Under the pieces are notes generated by a model. It was not told where the DNA came from and did not search any database. It was given only the letters and a program-made list of their open reading frames with translations. From Pelagicoccus mobilis (GTDB lineage Bacteria > Verrucomicrobiota > Verrucomicrobiia > Opitutales > Opitutaceae), in contig NZ_JAENIL010000001.1 in the NCBI RefSeq assembly GCF_016595505.1, forward strand, positions 186,001 to 250,000: 64,000 bases of DNA. The letters run 5' to 3'. Shown here in pieces: positions 39,254 through 49,411 of this stretch (its first letter is position 1; each line of letters starts with the position of its first letter). The translations under genes and the position numbers were made by a program.

Positions 39254-42200
39254 CTAGAACTGGAATGTGTTGGTCAGGAAGAACTGACGCGAATTCGGGA
39301 TACGGATACGAGAGATCGTTCCGTCCGGGTTCGCTGCGACAGGTATGTCGTCGTTTCCATTCTTCCGATAGAGATTACGAGCGTTGAACTGGATGATCCA
39401 ATCTACGTCGCCACCAGCGATTGGCAGCTTGTAGCGTAGGAAGGCATCGCCGGCAAGATCGTCCGGCCCCATGATTGGGTTGCCGATGTTTGGTACGACG
39501 TTGCCGAACTCGTCGATCATGTTCGGATAACCGATAGCGACCTCGTCTTGGTAGCGCAGAGAGCCACCAACGTTGAGCCCCTTGAAGCGACCGTCAGAGA
39601 AACGGTAGCGACCAGTGAGGTTGAAACGCCATTGGCGTTGCTCCGGCGACGCAGTGTCGTCCTTCGCCTTTTCAATGCGAAGCGTACGGAGCACACCAGC
39701 ATAGCGGCTTGCGCCGATCGCTCCGGACTCGCCCTGTACCGGAGAGTCGCGGACATCCCAAAGACCAAGATCTTCGATACGCTGAGCGATCTCGAGAGCG
39801 AGCGGGAAGGCGACAGGTCCAGTGTTGGAAGTCACAGTCTCCTGCTCCGCAGCATTGAACGAGATGGAGAGATTATCGGTTACTTGACCGATGATCTCGA
39901 TTTCACGCCCCTCTGCAACGAAGTCGTTGGTAGAGCTCAGACCGAGAACAGGATTACTTTCCTGGCGAACGATCGTGTTTCCGAGTCCGTCATCCGTCTT
40001 AACGATACGGTAGTCATAGATGTCCTGCACGTAGTCTGGGAGGATTTGGAGGAGCAGATCGTAGTACTCGTCGAAGCTGTTTACGCCGATCAAGTCGGCA
40101 TCCGTACCCGTCAAACGCTGACGGTTGCTTGGAGTCGAAGTCGTCGTCCAGGTCAATTCCTCAGGATCGGTAGGGAAAAGCGGGTGGTCACCGTTCTCCG
40201 CAAGAATGATACGATCGAGATAGAAGCCCATACGGCCAACAACTTGACCAACCTGTCCGCCGAGGTTCGTGCGAGCGTTCGCGTTCTTCGTTACGAACTG
40301 GTTGTAACGAAGCGTCAGACGATCATCGAGGAAGCTAACGGTGACGCCCTTTTCACGAGTGCTACCAAACGGGCTCGCGAGCGGCTGGTTAAGAACGTTG
40401 TTCGAGATACCAGCAGGCTGGAAGCTCTCCGCCTCGTAGTAGTGAGCCGAGAGGTTCATTCCCCATGGGAGCTCGCCCAGCCACTTCTCTGGGTAGTGGC
40501 CCACGAAGCCCCAAGTGGTAGTCGAATCTTCGTCCACACTTGCTGGAGAGTCTTCGAGGAAAAGCAGCTCTTCATTGAAGTTACCGTCAACTTCATTGAT
40601 GCCATCCAAGTCGATACGTTCTGGATACGGATTAGCCGCATGCGCAGGAATAGAAGGATCCCACTCAGGATGCCCCATTGGCACGCCAAAGTTACCCGTT
40701 TTCTGGATACGCTGCCACGCTTCCTGTTCGTCTGTACGACGAGCCCAGTTACCAATCAGGTGACCGTCGAAGAAGCTACTCTGCAAGTTGAACGCTTCGG
40801 AAGTGAGAACGTTTCGGCTCTTGTTCGCATTGGCGAGCGCCTCTACGATACGCCAGTCGTTCTTGACGGCTGTCTTGAGCTTGTTGTCCCAGTACCACTG
40901 GCCAAACACTTCGCCGATCTGCGGAAACTGCGTGTAGATCGGACCGTCGAGACGAAGCTGATCAGGGCTGGATAGGCTCGCGCCCGTTGGGCCGAGGTAA
41001 ACCTGCTGCTTCACGATACGACGGAAGTCGTTGTTGGTGTGACCGATTGAGATTTCAGGGAGACCTGGGAACTTGCCACTGTCTGCCCACCAAACGCCGC
41101 GGGTGCCGCGTGTTTCGAAATCGTTGGTACGCTCTTCGTAGAGACCGGTGAGCGTGTGCTTACCGAGAATGCCGCCGAGACGCTCGTTTTCGATGAAGTC
41201 ACTGAAATCGAGAATACCGAACGCAGTCGCACGGATCGTGTCCTGCTGGCGAAGCTCGTCAGTCACGAGATTATCATTCCAGCGAACAACTGGACGTCCA
41301 AAGTTCTCGTTCATCAGCGTATCACCAAAACCATCGAGGTCGGTGTCACCTGGAGCGTGCCAGATATCTGCGTCGATCGAGATGCGCTTGCTATCACCAG
41401 AGGAGAACGCGTTGAAGCGATTCTGCTCGCGACGTTGACTATCGAAAGCGATCTCAAGACCGAGCCTTCCATCGAGCATTTCCTGCTCGAGAACAGCTTG
41501 GAAGAGACGGAACTCCGTAGTCACCGAATTGGTGGTACCTTGGAAGAGGTAGTTATGGTAGTCGAACACCTCGCGATTCATGAGGGACGGCTCGCGGAAA
41601 CCAGCGCCCGCAGTCGGGGTACGCGTCCAGCGGGTGTCGCGCGTTCCGCCACCTGCGCCGGTGCCACCGATACGCCAGCGACCCATGATGCCTTGGATCC
41701 CTGCCAATTCCGGATCATCCCAGCCTGGCTCGGTTCCGGCCGCGCTGCTGTTGTAGTTAATAGCAGAGTACAACCAGTACGGATTGTATGAAGTGTTGTT
41801 CTGGAAACCGGTCTTCTGGAAACGGTCGAACCCAACTTGCGGGATCAAACGACCTTCAATTGCGGCATACTCGTCGAGCGTCATGCCGTCAGGAACCGTG
41901 GCGAGACCTGCATTCACCGCCGCACGCACTTGGTCCGCAGTGATCGCGCCATTGCCTACATTGGTCAAATCCACACCTGGCGTGCGGAGAATCTGGTTCA
42001 GCGCCTCTTGGTCGCCGATACCGTTCCACCAGCCAGAGAAACCATCGAAAGGCGGAATCACATCCGGCGGATTACGGAAGATCTCACCGTACTCGACGTT
42101 ACCGCGGAAAACGGTGCGGCCTAGAAACTCGGATCTCTCGTTCGGGAACAGCACAGAGTTCCAGGCGAGGTAGATACGCTTATCGTCCTCGTGGGCAGGG

Positions 42201-42913
42201 TCCTGCTTGTACTTGACGTTCTCGTTCAATGCAGAAACGCGAACCGCAAGACGATCCTCGATCAGCGTACGATTGAAATCCGCTGTCATACGGTTGCCGC
42301 CACGATGGTCGAAACGAAGGCTGATTTCGCTCGAATCAGCGTCGAGACTCGCACGATTCAGGGAGTTGTTGATAACGCCCCCTGGGGAACCGAGACCGAA
42401 GAGAACCGAATTTGGCCCTCTATTAACAGTAACACGGCTCGTGTTGTACCCGTCGAACGGGATGATCGTCTGGAAGTAGTCACGCGTGGTAGACGCGCTC
42501 ACCAGACCACGAACACGCTGAGCGCTCTGTGGATTGTTACGTGCTTCGTTGGTACTTCCGTTGTCGATGTTCGCATTCGAGAAGTTACCTTGCGTGCCGC
42601 CGACTTCCATATTGCCCACGTAAGCAAGCAAGGATTCGCCGTCGGTCGCGCCAGTGTCCGTCATGAAGTCCTTGGTAACGACCGCGATGGACGCACCAAG
42701 ATCTGTCAGCTTCGTACGAAGACGCGAGCCAGCAAGGGTAGTGCTCGCGCGATAGCCTTCGTTGTCTTGGCCTTCTACAGTAAAGGGAGAAAGCTCGAAG
42801 ATATCTTCTTCGTCTTCCTCCTGCCCCTGGACAGAAAGGAGCGGGGTACCCACCAACATGGCAGGGACAAGGTACGTATTAAGTACCTTGGAGGTAGTTC
42901 TAATACTAATCAT
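39254..42913 (-). CDS. Large TonB-dependent receptor, paralogue of the 32138-35590 receptor
   Basis: Starting at ATG 42913 the protein has 1219 residues. The frame remains open to 43168, but that extension is Cys/His-rich without signal features. A signal peptide (LNTYLVPAMLVGTPLLSVQG) is followed by DIFELSPFTVEGQDNEGYRASTTLAGSRL. The plug domain has LGASIAVVTKDFMTDTGATDGESLL and NRGPNSVLFGLGSPGGVI, nearly the same as the receptor at 32138. The barrel is longer, ending FLTNTFQF. The role is probably TonB-driven import of an oligosaccharide. It is divergent from the HTCS sensor-regulator at 43195, a pairing that usually means substrate-induced expression of the receptor by that regulator. Confidence 0.9.
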   Translation of the reverse strand: MISIRTTSKVLNTYLVPAMLVGTPLLSVQGQEEDEEDIFELSPFTVEGQDNEGYRASTTLAGSRLRTKLTDLGASIAVVTKDFMTDTGATDGESLLAYVGNMEVGGTQGNFSNANIDNGSTNEARNNPQSAQRVRGLVSASTTRDYFQTIIPFDGYNTSRVTVNRGPNSVLFGLGSPGGVINNSLNRASLDADSSEISLRFDHRGGNRMTADFNRTLIEDRLAVRVSALNENVKYKQDPAHEDDKRIYLAWNSVLFPNERSEFLGRTVFRGNVEYGEIFRNPPDVIPPFDGFSGWWNGIGDQEALNQILRTPGVDLTNVGNGAITADQVRAAVNAGLATVPDGMTLDEYAAIEGRLIPQVGFDRFQKTGFQNNTSYNPYWLYSAINYNSSAAGTEPGWDDPELAGIQGIMGRWRIGGTGAGGGTRDTRWTRTPTAGAGFREPSLMNREVFDYHNYLFQGTTNSVTTEFRLFQAVLEQEMLDGRLGLEIAFDSQRREQNRFNAFSSGDSKRISIDADIWHAPGDTDLDGFGDTLMNENFGRPVVRWNDNLVTDELRQQDTIRATAFGILDFSDFIENERLGGILGKHTLTGLYEERTNDFETRGTRGVWWADSGKFPGLPEISIGHTNNDFRRIVKQQVYLGPTGASLSSPDQLRLDGPIYTQFPQIGEVFGQWYWDNKLKTAVKNDWRIVEALANANKSRNVLTSEAFNLQSSFFDGHLIGNWARRTDEQEAWQRIQKTGNFGVPMGHPEWDPSIPAHAANPYPERIDLDGINEVDGNFNEELLFLEDSPASVDEDSTTTWGFVGHYPEKWLGELPWGMNLSAHYYEAESFQPAGISNNVLNQPLASPFGSTREKGVTVSFLDDRLTLRYNQFVTKNANARTNLGGQVGQVVGRMGFYLDRIILAENGDHPLFPTDPEELTWTTTSTPSNRQRLTGTDADLIGVNSFDEYYDLLLQILPDYVQDIYDYRIVKTDDGLGNTIVRQESNPVLGLSSTNDFVAEGREIEIIGQVTDNLSISFNAAEQETVTSNTGPVAFPLALEIAQRIEDLGLWDVRDSPVQGESGAIGASRYAGVLRTLRIEKAKDDTASPEQRQWRFNLTGRYRFSDGRFKGLNVGGSLRYQDEVAIGYPNMIDEFGNVVPNIGNPIMGPDDLAGDAFLRYKLPIAGGDVDWIIQFNARNLYRKNGNDDIPVAANPDGTISRIRIPNSRQFFLTNTFQF

Positions 42914-43194
42914 AGTTTGATTAATGGGGTTCGTAGGGTTCGGAAATTTGTAACGACCGGCACAGGTCATCTCCGAAACAAGTGCGCTCATTGTAGCAAA
43001 ACACAAATTGCGCGCGTTATACCATAAGGTGCAATGTTTGTGCCTAGTAGATGTGTGCATTGTGCGAAATTTTACTTTATCTATGCTGCGCCGTGCACAC
43101 TCCCTCGCAGCTTTGCTTATGTGAGAATATAATCTCGACTCTCCGCCCCTTACTAGAGGGAATAGCACACCACCTAACCCCGCTTAACTACCTT
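42914..43194. promoter_or_regulatory. Divergent TonB receptor / HTCS promoter region with inverted repeat
   Basis: 281 bases between divergent genes. GTGTGCA (43053-43059) and TGCACAC (43094-43100) are inverted with a 34-base spacer, and related TGTGC/TGCAA words (GTGCAATGTTTGTGCC, ATTGTGCGAAA) cluster in 43028-43070. HTCS proteins bind as dimers near the genes they activate, so this cluster is a candidate binding region. Confidence 0.4.
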
Positions 43195-46100
43195 TTGCCC
43201 CTTATAATCAGACAGTTACTCCTCGTAGCTCTCTTGGCTCCCCTATCCGTCAAATTGTGCATTGCGGCGGAAAAATTCACTCCGGACACGCACATTGACC
43301 TAAATGAGCCTTGGCGCTGGACCGTGCTGGAAGAGCTCGAGAACCACGAAGCCTACTGCGCCGCATATGACACAAACGGCACAGTTTGGTTTGGGCAGGC
43401 CGCCGGATTGACCTCCTTCGATGGTGTCAACTACCGCTCATACCCCTTCGATTTCGACAGCGGCGGCGCCCTGTACGCAAAGAACGTTTTCTGCGCATCA
43501 GACGGCTCCGTCTACCTGATGACCACCAAGCGAATCGCAGTCCTGAAGCCCAACAGAGAGTGGGCCTGGCTGATGGACATCGATACCGGACAGACCAAAA
43601 GCCCCATGATCGCAGAGTCGCAAGACGGTTCGATCTGGCTCGTGGTCAACAACCAGCTTCACCACTACGGCCCCCAGGGCATCAGCGTCGTAAGGAACCT
43701 CCCTCTCATTCACGAATCCATCGTGGTCGATCGACGAGATCGGATCTGGCTCCGCGAAATGGAGGACAGCAACCTCCTCATCCACCCCGCCAAACTGGAC
43801 GAAACCCTCAGCTTAGCATCTCCCGGCAAGGTCATTTCCATCAATCCATGGAAAATGGACACCACCTCCGCACTCTACGAAGATCGAGACGGCAGCATCT
43901 GGGTGCTAACCATCTGGGCCAAGCACTTCGCCCAACGCTTCGATCTCGATTTCAATCGCACCATCCACCCAGCGCCTCCCCCACTCGACAGGCGCTCCAA
44001 CCTATCCTTCGTCAGCATCGACGAAGAGACGAAGCTCCTGCTCCGCCCTCCGGAGTTGCTCCTCTATCAAGATGGCCAATGGCAAAACTTGGACACCGGC
44101 AGCTACTCGGTTCCAAGCAACAATCCCTACCTCATCCAGCTCTCGGATGGCAAACTCCTGCTCGGAGGGAACGTCGAGCAATCCTACCTCATCGACTCCA
44201 CCAACAACCGCTGGGAGACCTTCCACGGACTAAACATCCAGTGCGAAGACGCGAACGGCAACGAATGGTACCTTTCGCAAGACAACAAGGTCATCCTCCA
44301 CGAAAGCGATAAGCAGCAATGGACCCGATTCGACACCGGAGACGGCCTCATCGACGCCCCGAACCGGATCACGATCAGCGACGATGGCACCGTGTGGGTT
44401 TCAGGAAGACATCAAGGAATCGCCGCAGTCTCCCGGCTCGAATCGGGAAGCTGGACCACCGACAGCTTCCCGTCAATCGGCTACACCTTCTCACACCTTG
44501 GTGTCCTTAAAACCCAAGACGGAAACATCATCTTCGGCAACGGTTCGGAACGACCCATGCCAGACGGCTCCGTCGGTGGAATCGTCGTCTACCGCAAGAC
44601 CGAAGGAGAATACCTCGCCAGCCACCTTGCCCCCCCTCTCTATCCAGAACGCGTCGCCACCCTCGTCGAGCAACCAGGCCACGGGCTTTGGCTAGGCTCA
44701 TTCAACCTCGCCCGCATCCAACCTTCCACCGGCCTCGGAGCGGAGCCCGTAGCGGAACTGAGCGCCACCTGGATCGACCATCTCTCAATTGATCGGCACA
44801 ACCGAGTCTGGGTCGCAAAATGGGGAGACGGACTCTACTGCTACGACGGAAACGACTGGAAACTCTACCGCAGCGCCGACGGGATCGCCAGCAACCAGAC
44901 CGTATTCGCCCTGCCCAGCAAGCGAGACGACACCCTATGGCTCGCCACCCGCAACAACCTGAGCCGTTTCGACGGGACGAGCTGGACGCGCGATGCCTTT
45001 GCCGACGGCTTCGAATTCCATCGCGAGGGTGGCACCCTTTTCGAATCGAACAACGGCGAACTCTGGATCAACCAAGCCCCGCGCCTTTGGGCGATGAATC
45101 GGGAACGCCCCGTACCGGATCAAGGCCTCCCCTTCCGCACGATACGCTACCGACAGGATCAGCTCCCACCTCACACCCTTCTCGATCCTAGCGAAACCCA
45201 ACTCAACGAGCCCGCCGACGCCCTCTTCTCATGGCACGGCCTAGACCAATGGAACGACACCCCTTCCCATAAGCTAGAATACTCCTACCGGATCTCAGAC
45301 CAAGAATGGAGCCCCTTCCAGCAGGACACCCAAGTATCCATCCTAGACCTACCATCCGGAAGCTACACCTTCGAAGTCAAAGCCCGTGATCGCGACCTGA
45401 ATGTCGATCCGACTCCCGCTTCCCTCAGCTTCCAGATTATCGCCCCCCTCTGGAAGCAAGCTTGGTTCATCATCAGCGCCTTTCTCAGCTGCGCCGCCAT
45501 CATCACCTTGATCGCCATCGTGATTCGCATGCGCATGAGACACCTCATCGCCCTCGAGGAGTTCAAACTCGATTTCTTCACCAACCTCTCCCACGAGCTC
45601 CGCACTCCGCTTTCCGTAATCCTTGGCCCCCTCGAAAGCCTCGCCGCCAAAGCGCGCTCCAAAGACCAGAAGGCGACCTTCGACATGGTCCTGCGCAATA
45701 CTCACAAGATGCTCGATCTCGTGAACAAGCTCCTGGAATTTCGCAAGGTAGAGCTTGGCAAGCTCAAGTACCGCCCCGTCCAAGGCGAAGTCATCGGCTT
45801 CATCAAAGACGCGATCTTCTCCCTCTCTCCCCTTTGGGAAAACAAGAAGCAGACACTCACTATTCACTCCGAGCTAGCAGCCTATCGATGCGGTTTCGAC
45901 CCCGACAAACTGCTCAGCATCATAGACAACATCGTTTCCAACGCCATCAAATACACTCCCGACAAGGGAACAATCGATGTATCCATAAAGATAGATACCG
46001 ACAGCAACGGCAAGGCAGCCCTCGACTTCAAAGTATCGGACAACGGCATCGGAATCGCAAAGGACAAACTCCCCAAAGTCACAGACCCCTTCTATCGGGC

Positions 46101-47124
46101 CGATTCGGAATTGAGCGAGCAAGAGAGCTCAGGAATCGGACTCGCCCTCGTAGCAGGACTCGTCGAGGTATGGGGAGGTGAAACGACAATCGAAAGTAAA
46201 ACGGAAGGCCCCGAACGAGGCACGTCAATCTCCATTCACCTTCCCCTCAACCTCTTCAAAGGCAGCCTGCCAGATCCAGCCGAAGAAAAGGCGGCGTCAG
46301 AACGACAGGAAATCCAACAAGCCGAAGCCCTTCCTCCCCGCGTATCCAAACCCAAGATACTCATTGTCGAGGACAATCCCGACGTCCTCAAATTCCTCGA
46401 GCACGAGATCGGCGAACACTTCGAAACGCTTAGCGCTTCGAACGGGATCGAAGGCTTGCAGCAAATCAAGTCCTCCACGCCTGACCTTATCATTACCGAT
46501 GTCATGATGCCAGAAATGGACGGCATCGAATTCTGCCGAGCGATCCGGGCAAACAAGGATATCTGCCACCTGCCGATCATCATCCTTACCGCTCGTACTG
46601 CCGACGAGCACTATCTTGAGGGAATCGAGATCGGGGCCGACGAGTATTTTTCCAAGCCGATCCGAGCCGACCTGCTCATCGCCAGAATCAACAACCTCTT
46701 CCATTCTCGTCAACAACTGCGGGAACGCTTCGCCAGCCAAGTTTTGGTCGAACCTCAAGAGGTCGCCATCGTCTCCTCCGACAAACAGCTCATCGAGCGA
46801 GCCATCAAGATTCTGGAGTCAAACCTGCAGACGGAAAGCTACGACGTGGAAGCCTTCGCCAAGGACTTGGCGATGAGCCGCATCACCCTCTACCGAAAGC
46901 TCAAAGCCATCACCGGGCTTTCCGCGGTAGACTTCATGCGCTCCATCCGCCTCAAACGCGCCGCCCAGCTTCTAAGAGCTACCGACCTAACCGTCGGAGA
47001 AATCCTGATACAAGTGGGCTACTACGATGCCAGCAGTTTCAGCCGAGCCTTCAAAAAGGAATTCAACCGCACCCCTACTCAATACCGAGAAGAGGAAGGC
47101 ACGGAAATTCGCCCCGCTTCCTAA
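43195..47124 (+). CDS. Hybrid two-component system protein (sensor kinase + receiver + AraC HTH)
   Basis: The frame opens with ATG 43051, but its first 48 residues look non-coding. The TTG at 43195 starts a good signal peptide (PLIIRQLLLVALLAPLSVKL), giving 1309 residues; the true start is uncertain. The periplasmic part is a propeller of Reg_prop blades (SIWLVVN, TVWVSG, HGLWLGS, RVWVAKWGDG, TLWLATR) plus a Y_Y_Y domain (about 700-760). A membrane helix follows. The kinase has acceptor His800 in NLSHELRTPLSVIL and ATPase boxes DNIVSNAIKYT and SSGIGLALVAGL. The receiver has Asp1102 in ITDVMMPEMDG. The C-terminus is an AraC HTH (MSRITLYRKLKAITGLSAVDF...VGYYDASSFSRAFKKEF). It senses a glycan fragment and activates transcription, most likely of the divergent receptor. 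Confidence 0.9.
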   Translation: MPLIIRQLLLVALLAPLSVKLCIAAEKFTPDTHIDLNEPWRWTVLEELENHEAYCAAYDTNGTVWFGQAAGLTSFDGVNYRSYPFDFDSGGALYAKNVFCASDGSVYLMTTKRIAVLKPNREWAWLMDIDTGQTKSPMIAESQDGSIWLVVNNQLHHYGPQGISVVRNLPLIHESIVVDRRDRIWLREMEDSNLLIHPAKLDETLSLASPGKVISINPWKMDTTSALYEDRDGSIWVLTIWAKHFAQRFDLDFNRTIHPAPPPLDRRSNLSFVSIDEETKLLLRPPELLLYQDGQWQNLDTGSYSVPSNNPYLIQLSDGKLLLGGNVEQSYLIDSTNNRWETFHGLNIQCEDANGNEWYLSQDNKVILHESDKQQWTRFDTGDGLIDAPNRITISDDGTVWVSGRHQGIAAVSRLESGSWTTDSFPSIGYTFSHLGVLKTQDGNIIFGNGSERPMPDGSVGGIVVYRKTEGEYLASHLAPPLYPERVATLVEQPGHGLWLGSFNLARIQPSTGLGAEPVAELSATWIDHLSIDRHNRVWVAKWGDGLYCYDGNDWKLYRSADGIASNQTVFALPSKRDDTLWLATRNNLSRFDGTSWTRDAFADGFEFHREGGTLFESNNGELWINQAPRLWAMNRERPVPDQGLPFRTIRYRQDQLPPHTLLDPSETQLNEPADALFSWHGLDQWNDTPSHKLEYSYRISDQEWSPFQQDTQVSILDLPSGSYTFEVKARDRDLNVDPTPASLSFQIIAPLWKQAWFIISAFLSCAAIITLIAIVIRMRMRHLIALEEFKLDFFTNLSHELRTPLSVILGPLESLAAKARSKDQKATFDMVLRNTHKMLDLVNKLLEFRKVELGKLKYRPVQGEVIGFIKDAIFSLSPLWENKKQTLTIHSELAAYRCGFDPDKLLSIIDNIVSNAIKYTPDKGTIDVSIKIDTDSNGKAALDFKVSDNGIGIAKDKLPKVTDPFYRADSELSEQESSGIGLALVAGLVEVWGGETTIESKTEGPERGTSISIHLPLNLFKGSLPDPAEEKAASERQEIQQAEALPPRVSKPKILIVEDNPDVLKFLEHEIGEHFETLSASNGIEGLQQIKSSTPDLIITDVMMPEMDGIEFCRAIRANKDICHLPIIILTARTADEHYLEGIEIGADEYFSKPIRADLLIARINNLFHSRQQLRERFASQVLVEPQEVAIVSSDKQLIERAIKILESNLQTESYDVEAFAKDLAMSRITLYRKLKAITGLSAVDFMRSIRLKRAAQLLRATDLTVGEILIQVGYYDASSFSRAFKKEFNRTPTQYREEEGTEIRPAS

Positions 47125-47143
47125 AGCGGACAAAACTAACGAG

Positions 47144-48520
47144 CTACGTCCAAAGACCTTCGCCGTATCGCCACCCCTTGCGGGCTGGCTCCTTGACCAG
47201 CTTGTTCAACTTACGGTTGTTCGTGATTCGCATCTTTTCCGCGTCCCACTCGATATTCTTGCCGGTGCGAATCGCCAAACCTCCCAGCAGCACAACCTCC
47301 GTCAATGGCGCTGCATAGTCAAAGTTCGACCCTGGCTCCGCTCCACCATGCAAGGCAGTGAACAACTCCTCAGCAGGGCCTCCCTTCACGCGCGGAAGCG
47401 GACGTTTCTTAAGCACGTCCTTGTACTTGCTCATGCGTTCCCGAGGCCAAAGAGTCGGACTACGCGGACGCATATCGTCAGACAGAATCGTCTCCTCCGA
47501 GCCAATCATCAACATGCCATTAGCAGGCAAGTCCCTCACCCCCGCAATTTCCTTCGGCACCTGATCCCCCTCGTACCAATGCAACTTCACAGGGGGCTTG
47601 TCCCCTCGCGCCGGGAAGTGGTAAATGACGTGAGCGCTCATCGGCGTGTAGATTCCATTGGGCTTCTCGTCGAGTTCGACATCGACCTTGCTCGGCATCC
47701 CCAACTCCAAAGCCCAGAACGGAGCATCCAAGCAATGGCAGCCAATATCACCCAGCGAGCCAACCCCATAGTCCCACCAACCACGCCACAAGACCGGAAC
47801 GTACTCCGAACTGTAGCCTCTGTTCTTCACCGGTCCCTGCCACAAATCCCAATCCAATTTATCAGGCACCGGCTGCCCCTTCGGCGATAGCGTTTCCTGT
47901 TCCTTAAACCACGGAAGCCGCGGACGATCCGTCCAGCAATGCACTTCCTCCACATCTCCCAAGATGCCGGCCTGATACCATTCAACGATCAATCGCATTC
48001 CCTCGAAGGTGTGTCCTTGGTTTCCCATTACAGTGGTAACCCCATACTCATGCATCGCCTTCTGAAGAGTGCGAACCTGCCAAATGTTATGAGCAAGGGG
48101 CTTTTGCACGAATACATGCTTCCCCTTCTCCATCGCCGCCATCGTCGCCGCGAAGTGAGTATGGTCAGGGGTCGAAACCATCACCACGTCGATCTTGTCC
48201 CCCATGTCATCGAGCATTTCCCTGAAATCGCTAAAGCGTTTGGCATCCGGGTGCTCGTTGGCGATATCGATTGGGTTCCCCTCGTCCCAACGCTCTCCCT
48301 TACCTCTCCAATCAACATCGCATAGAGCGACCAGGTTCTCATCCCGGGCCGCCGCGCTCACCGCGTAGTGCCCCATCCCGCCGATGCCAATACACGCTAC
48401 GTTCAGCTTATGGCCTGCATTTGCGGAGCTACCAATCGAGAAGCGCGGCAACACGAAGGCGCTGGTAGCGGCCACCGCCGAGTTTTTGAGGAAATTTCTA
48501 CGAGAGAGAGGCTGCGTCAT
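47144..48520 (-). CDS. Gfo/Idh/MocA-family oxidoreductase with Tat signal
   Basis: A 458-residue protein from ATG 48520. The N-terminus carries a twin-arginine signal (SRRNFLKNSAVAATSAFVLP), so it is exported folded with its cofactor. The Rossmann fold begins LNVACIGIGGMGHYAV; the catalytic-loop EKP equivalent is FVQKPLAHN, with Gln replacing Glu. The C-terminal alpha/beta domain runs to GWRYGEGLWT, and a NxxKLNKLVKEPARKGW tail is typical of planctomycete/verrucomicrobial members. The family oxidises or epimerises sugars with tightly bound NAD(P); some hydrolyse glycosides by a redox mechanism. The substrate is unknown. It is convergent with the HTCS gene (19 bases between). Confidence 0.82.
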   Translation of the reverse strand: MTQPLSRRNFLKNSAVAATSAFVLPRFSIGSSANAGHKLNVACIGIGGMGHYAVSAAARDENLVALCDVDWRGKGERWDEGNPIDIANEHPDAKRFSDFREMLDDMGDKIDVVMVSTPDHTHFAATMAAMEKGKHVFVQKPLAHNIWQVRTLQKAMHEYGVTTVMGNQGHTFEGMRLIVEWYQAGILGDVEEVHCWTDRPRLPWFKEQETLSPKGQPVPDKLDWDLWQGPVKNRGYSSEYVPVLWRGWWDYGVGSLGDIGCHCLDAPFWALELGMPSKVDVELDEKPNGIYTPMSAHVIYHFPARGDKPPVKLHWYEGDQVPKEIAGVRDLPANGMLMIGSEETILSDDMRPRSPTLWPRERMSKYKDVLKKRPLPRVKGGPAEELFTALHGGAEPGSNFDYAAPLTEVVLLGGLAIRTGKNIEWDAEKMRITNNRKLNKLVKEPARKGWRYGEGLWT

Positions 48521-48713
48521 GGGGCGGATTTTCTGGGGTTTTCGTGAAAGGGAAAAGGCTCCCTTTTTCAACGTTCAAAGGCTATGCCCAAGTCAGTCGA
48601 GGGATCAACCAAGCAAACGACTTAAAGCGTTAAAACAAACGAACACACCTCCTAAAAAAACAGGGAACCCTGACGCTAATCAGCGTTCCCCCAGAAGGCC
48701 TATTGCCCAACAA

Positions 48714-49382
48714 ATGAAAGCCTCTCGAAAATCCATCTTCGGCCTCGCCTCGATTCTATCAGCCGCCCTCCTAGCCATCCTCTCCGCCCGGGCAGCCGTT
48801 TTCTCCAAATCAAGTGAATACGTATTCGAATCGCCAGCACAGGTTCCAAGCTGCCATGCCGCGCTTGTACTAGGTTGCTCCCAATTCCTGAGCGACGGCC
48901 GCCAAAACCTGTTTTTCAAATACCGGATCGAGAAAGCCGCCGACCTCTACCACCAAGGAAAAGTCAACTACCTCATCGTTAGCGGAGACAATAGCCGCTC
49001 CGACTACAATGAACCGGGCGACATGAAAGCAGCTCTCGTCAAAGCAGGCGTCCCTGAAAACGCGATCCGCTGCGACTACGCGGGATTCAGCACACTCGAT
49101 TCAATCCTCCGCGCCAAAGACGTGTTCGGACAAAAGCGTTTTATCGTCGTCTCACAAGACTTCCACAACCACCGGGCCATCTTCATCGGACGTAGCCACG
49201 GTCTGGAAGTCTACGGACTCAACGCGCGCAGCGTCGACCGCCACAACTCCCTGAAAACCGAACTCCGCGAAGAACTCGCCCGCGTAAAAACCGTCCTCGA
49301 TGTCTGGGTACTCGGACGCCAGTCCAAATTTCTCGGCGAGCCAGTAAATATCGACTCCCCGCCCACTACGGCATCGACCTGA
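48714..49382 (+). CDS. YdcF/SanA-like (DUF218) membrane-anchored protein
   Basis: A 222-residue protein from ATG 48714. It has an N-terminal membrane anchor (about 8-28), then a DUF218 domain: AALVLGCSQF (first strand), YRIEKAADLYHQGKVNYLIVSGDN, DMKAALVKAGVPENAIRCDYAGFSTLDSILRAKDVFG, FIVVSQDFHNHRAIFIGRSHGLEVYGLNA. This order of motifs is that of E. coli SanA, a protein linked to envelope barrier function. The molecular activity of the family is not established. A hydrolase gene follows 29 bases later on the same strand. Confidence 0.75.
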   Translation: MKASRKSIFGLASILSAALLAILSARAAVFSKSSEYVFESPAQVPSCHAALVLGCSQFLSDGRQNLFFKYRIEKAADLYHQGKVNYLIVSGDNSRSDYNEPGDMKAALVKAGVPENAIRCDYAGFSTLDSILRAKDVFGQKRFIVVSQDFHNHRAIFIGRSHGLEVYGLNARSVDRHNSLKTELREELARVKTVLDVWVLGRQSKFLGEPVNIDSPPTTAST

Positions 49383-49411
49383 TCGCAAGCCTAGTGTTTG
49401 AAAAGGGTAGT

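Noticed and set aside
39548-40975. Long open frame (475 codons) on the plus strand
   Set aside because: It lies entirely antisense to the TonB receptor gene, has no family features and reflects codon bias of the real gene.
43051-43194. ATG start and N-terminal 48 residues of the HTCS frame
   Set aside because: The segment is Cys-rich and lies in the divergent promoter; a good signal peptide begins at the TTG 43195. The true start remains uncertain.
48660-48690. Hairpin GGGAA...ACGCT-AATC-AGCGT...TTCCC with an A-run on its left side
   Set aside because: It would act as a terminator on the minus strand, but no minus-strand gene ends there; the outer stem is broken by a bulge.
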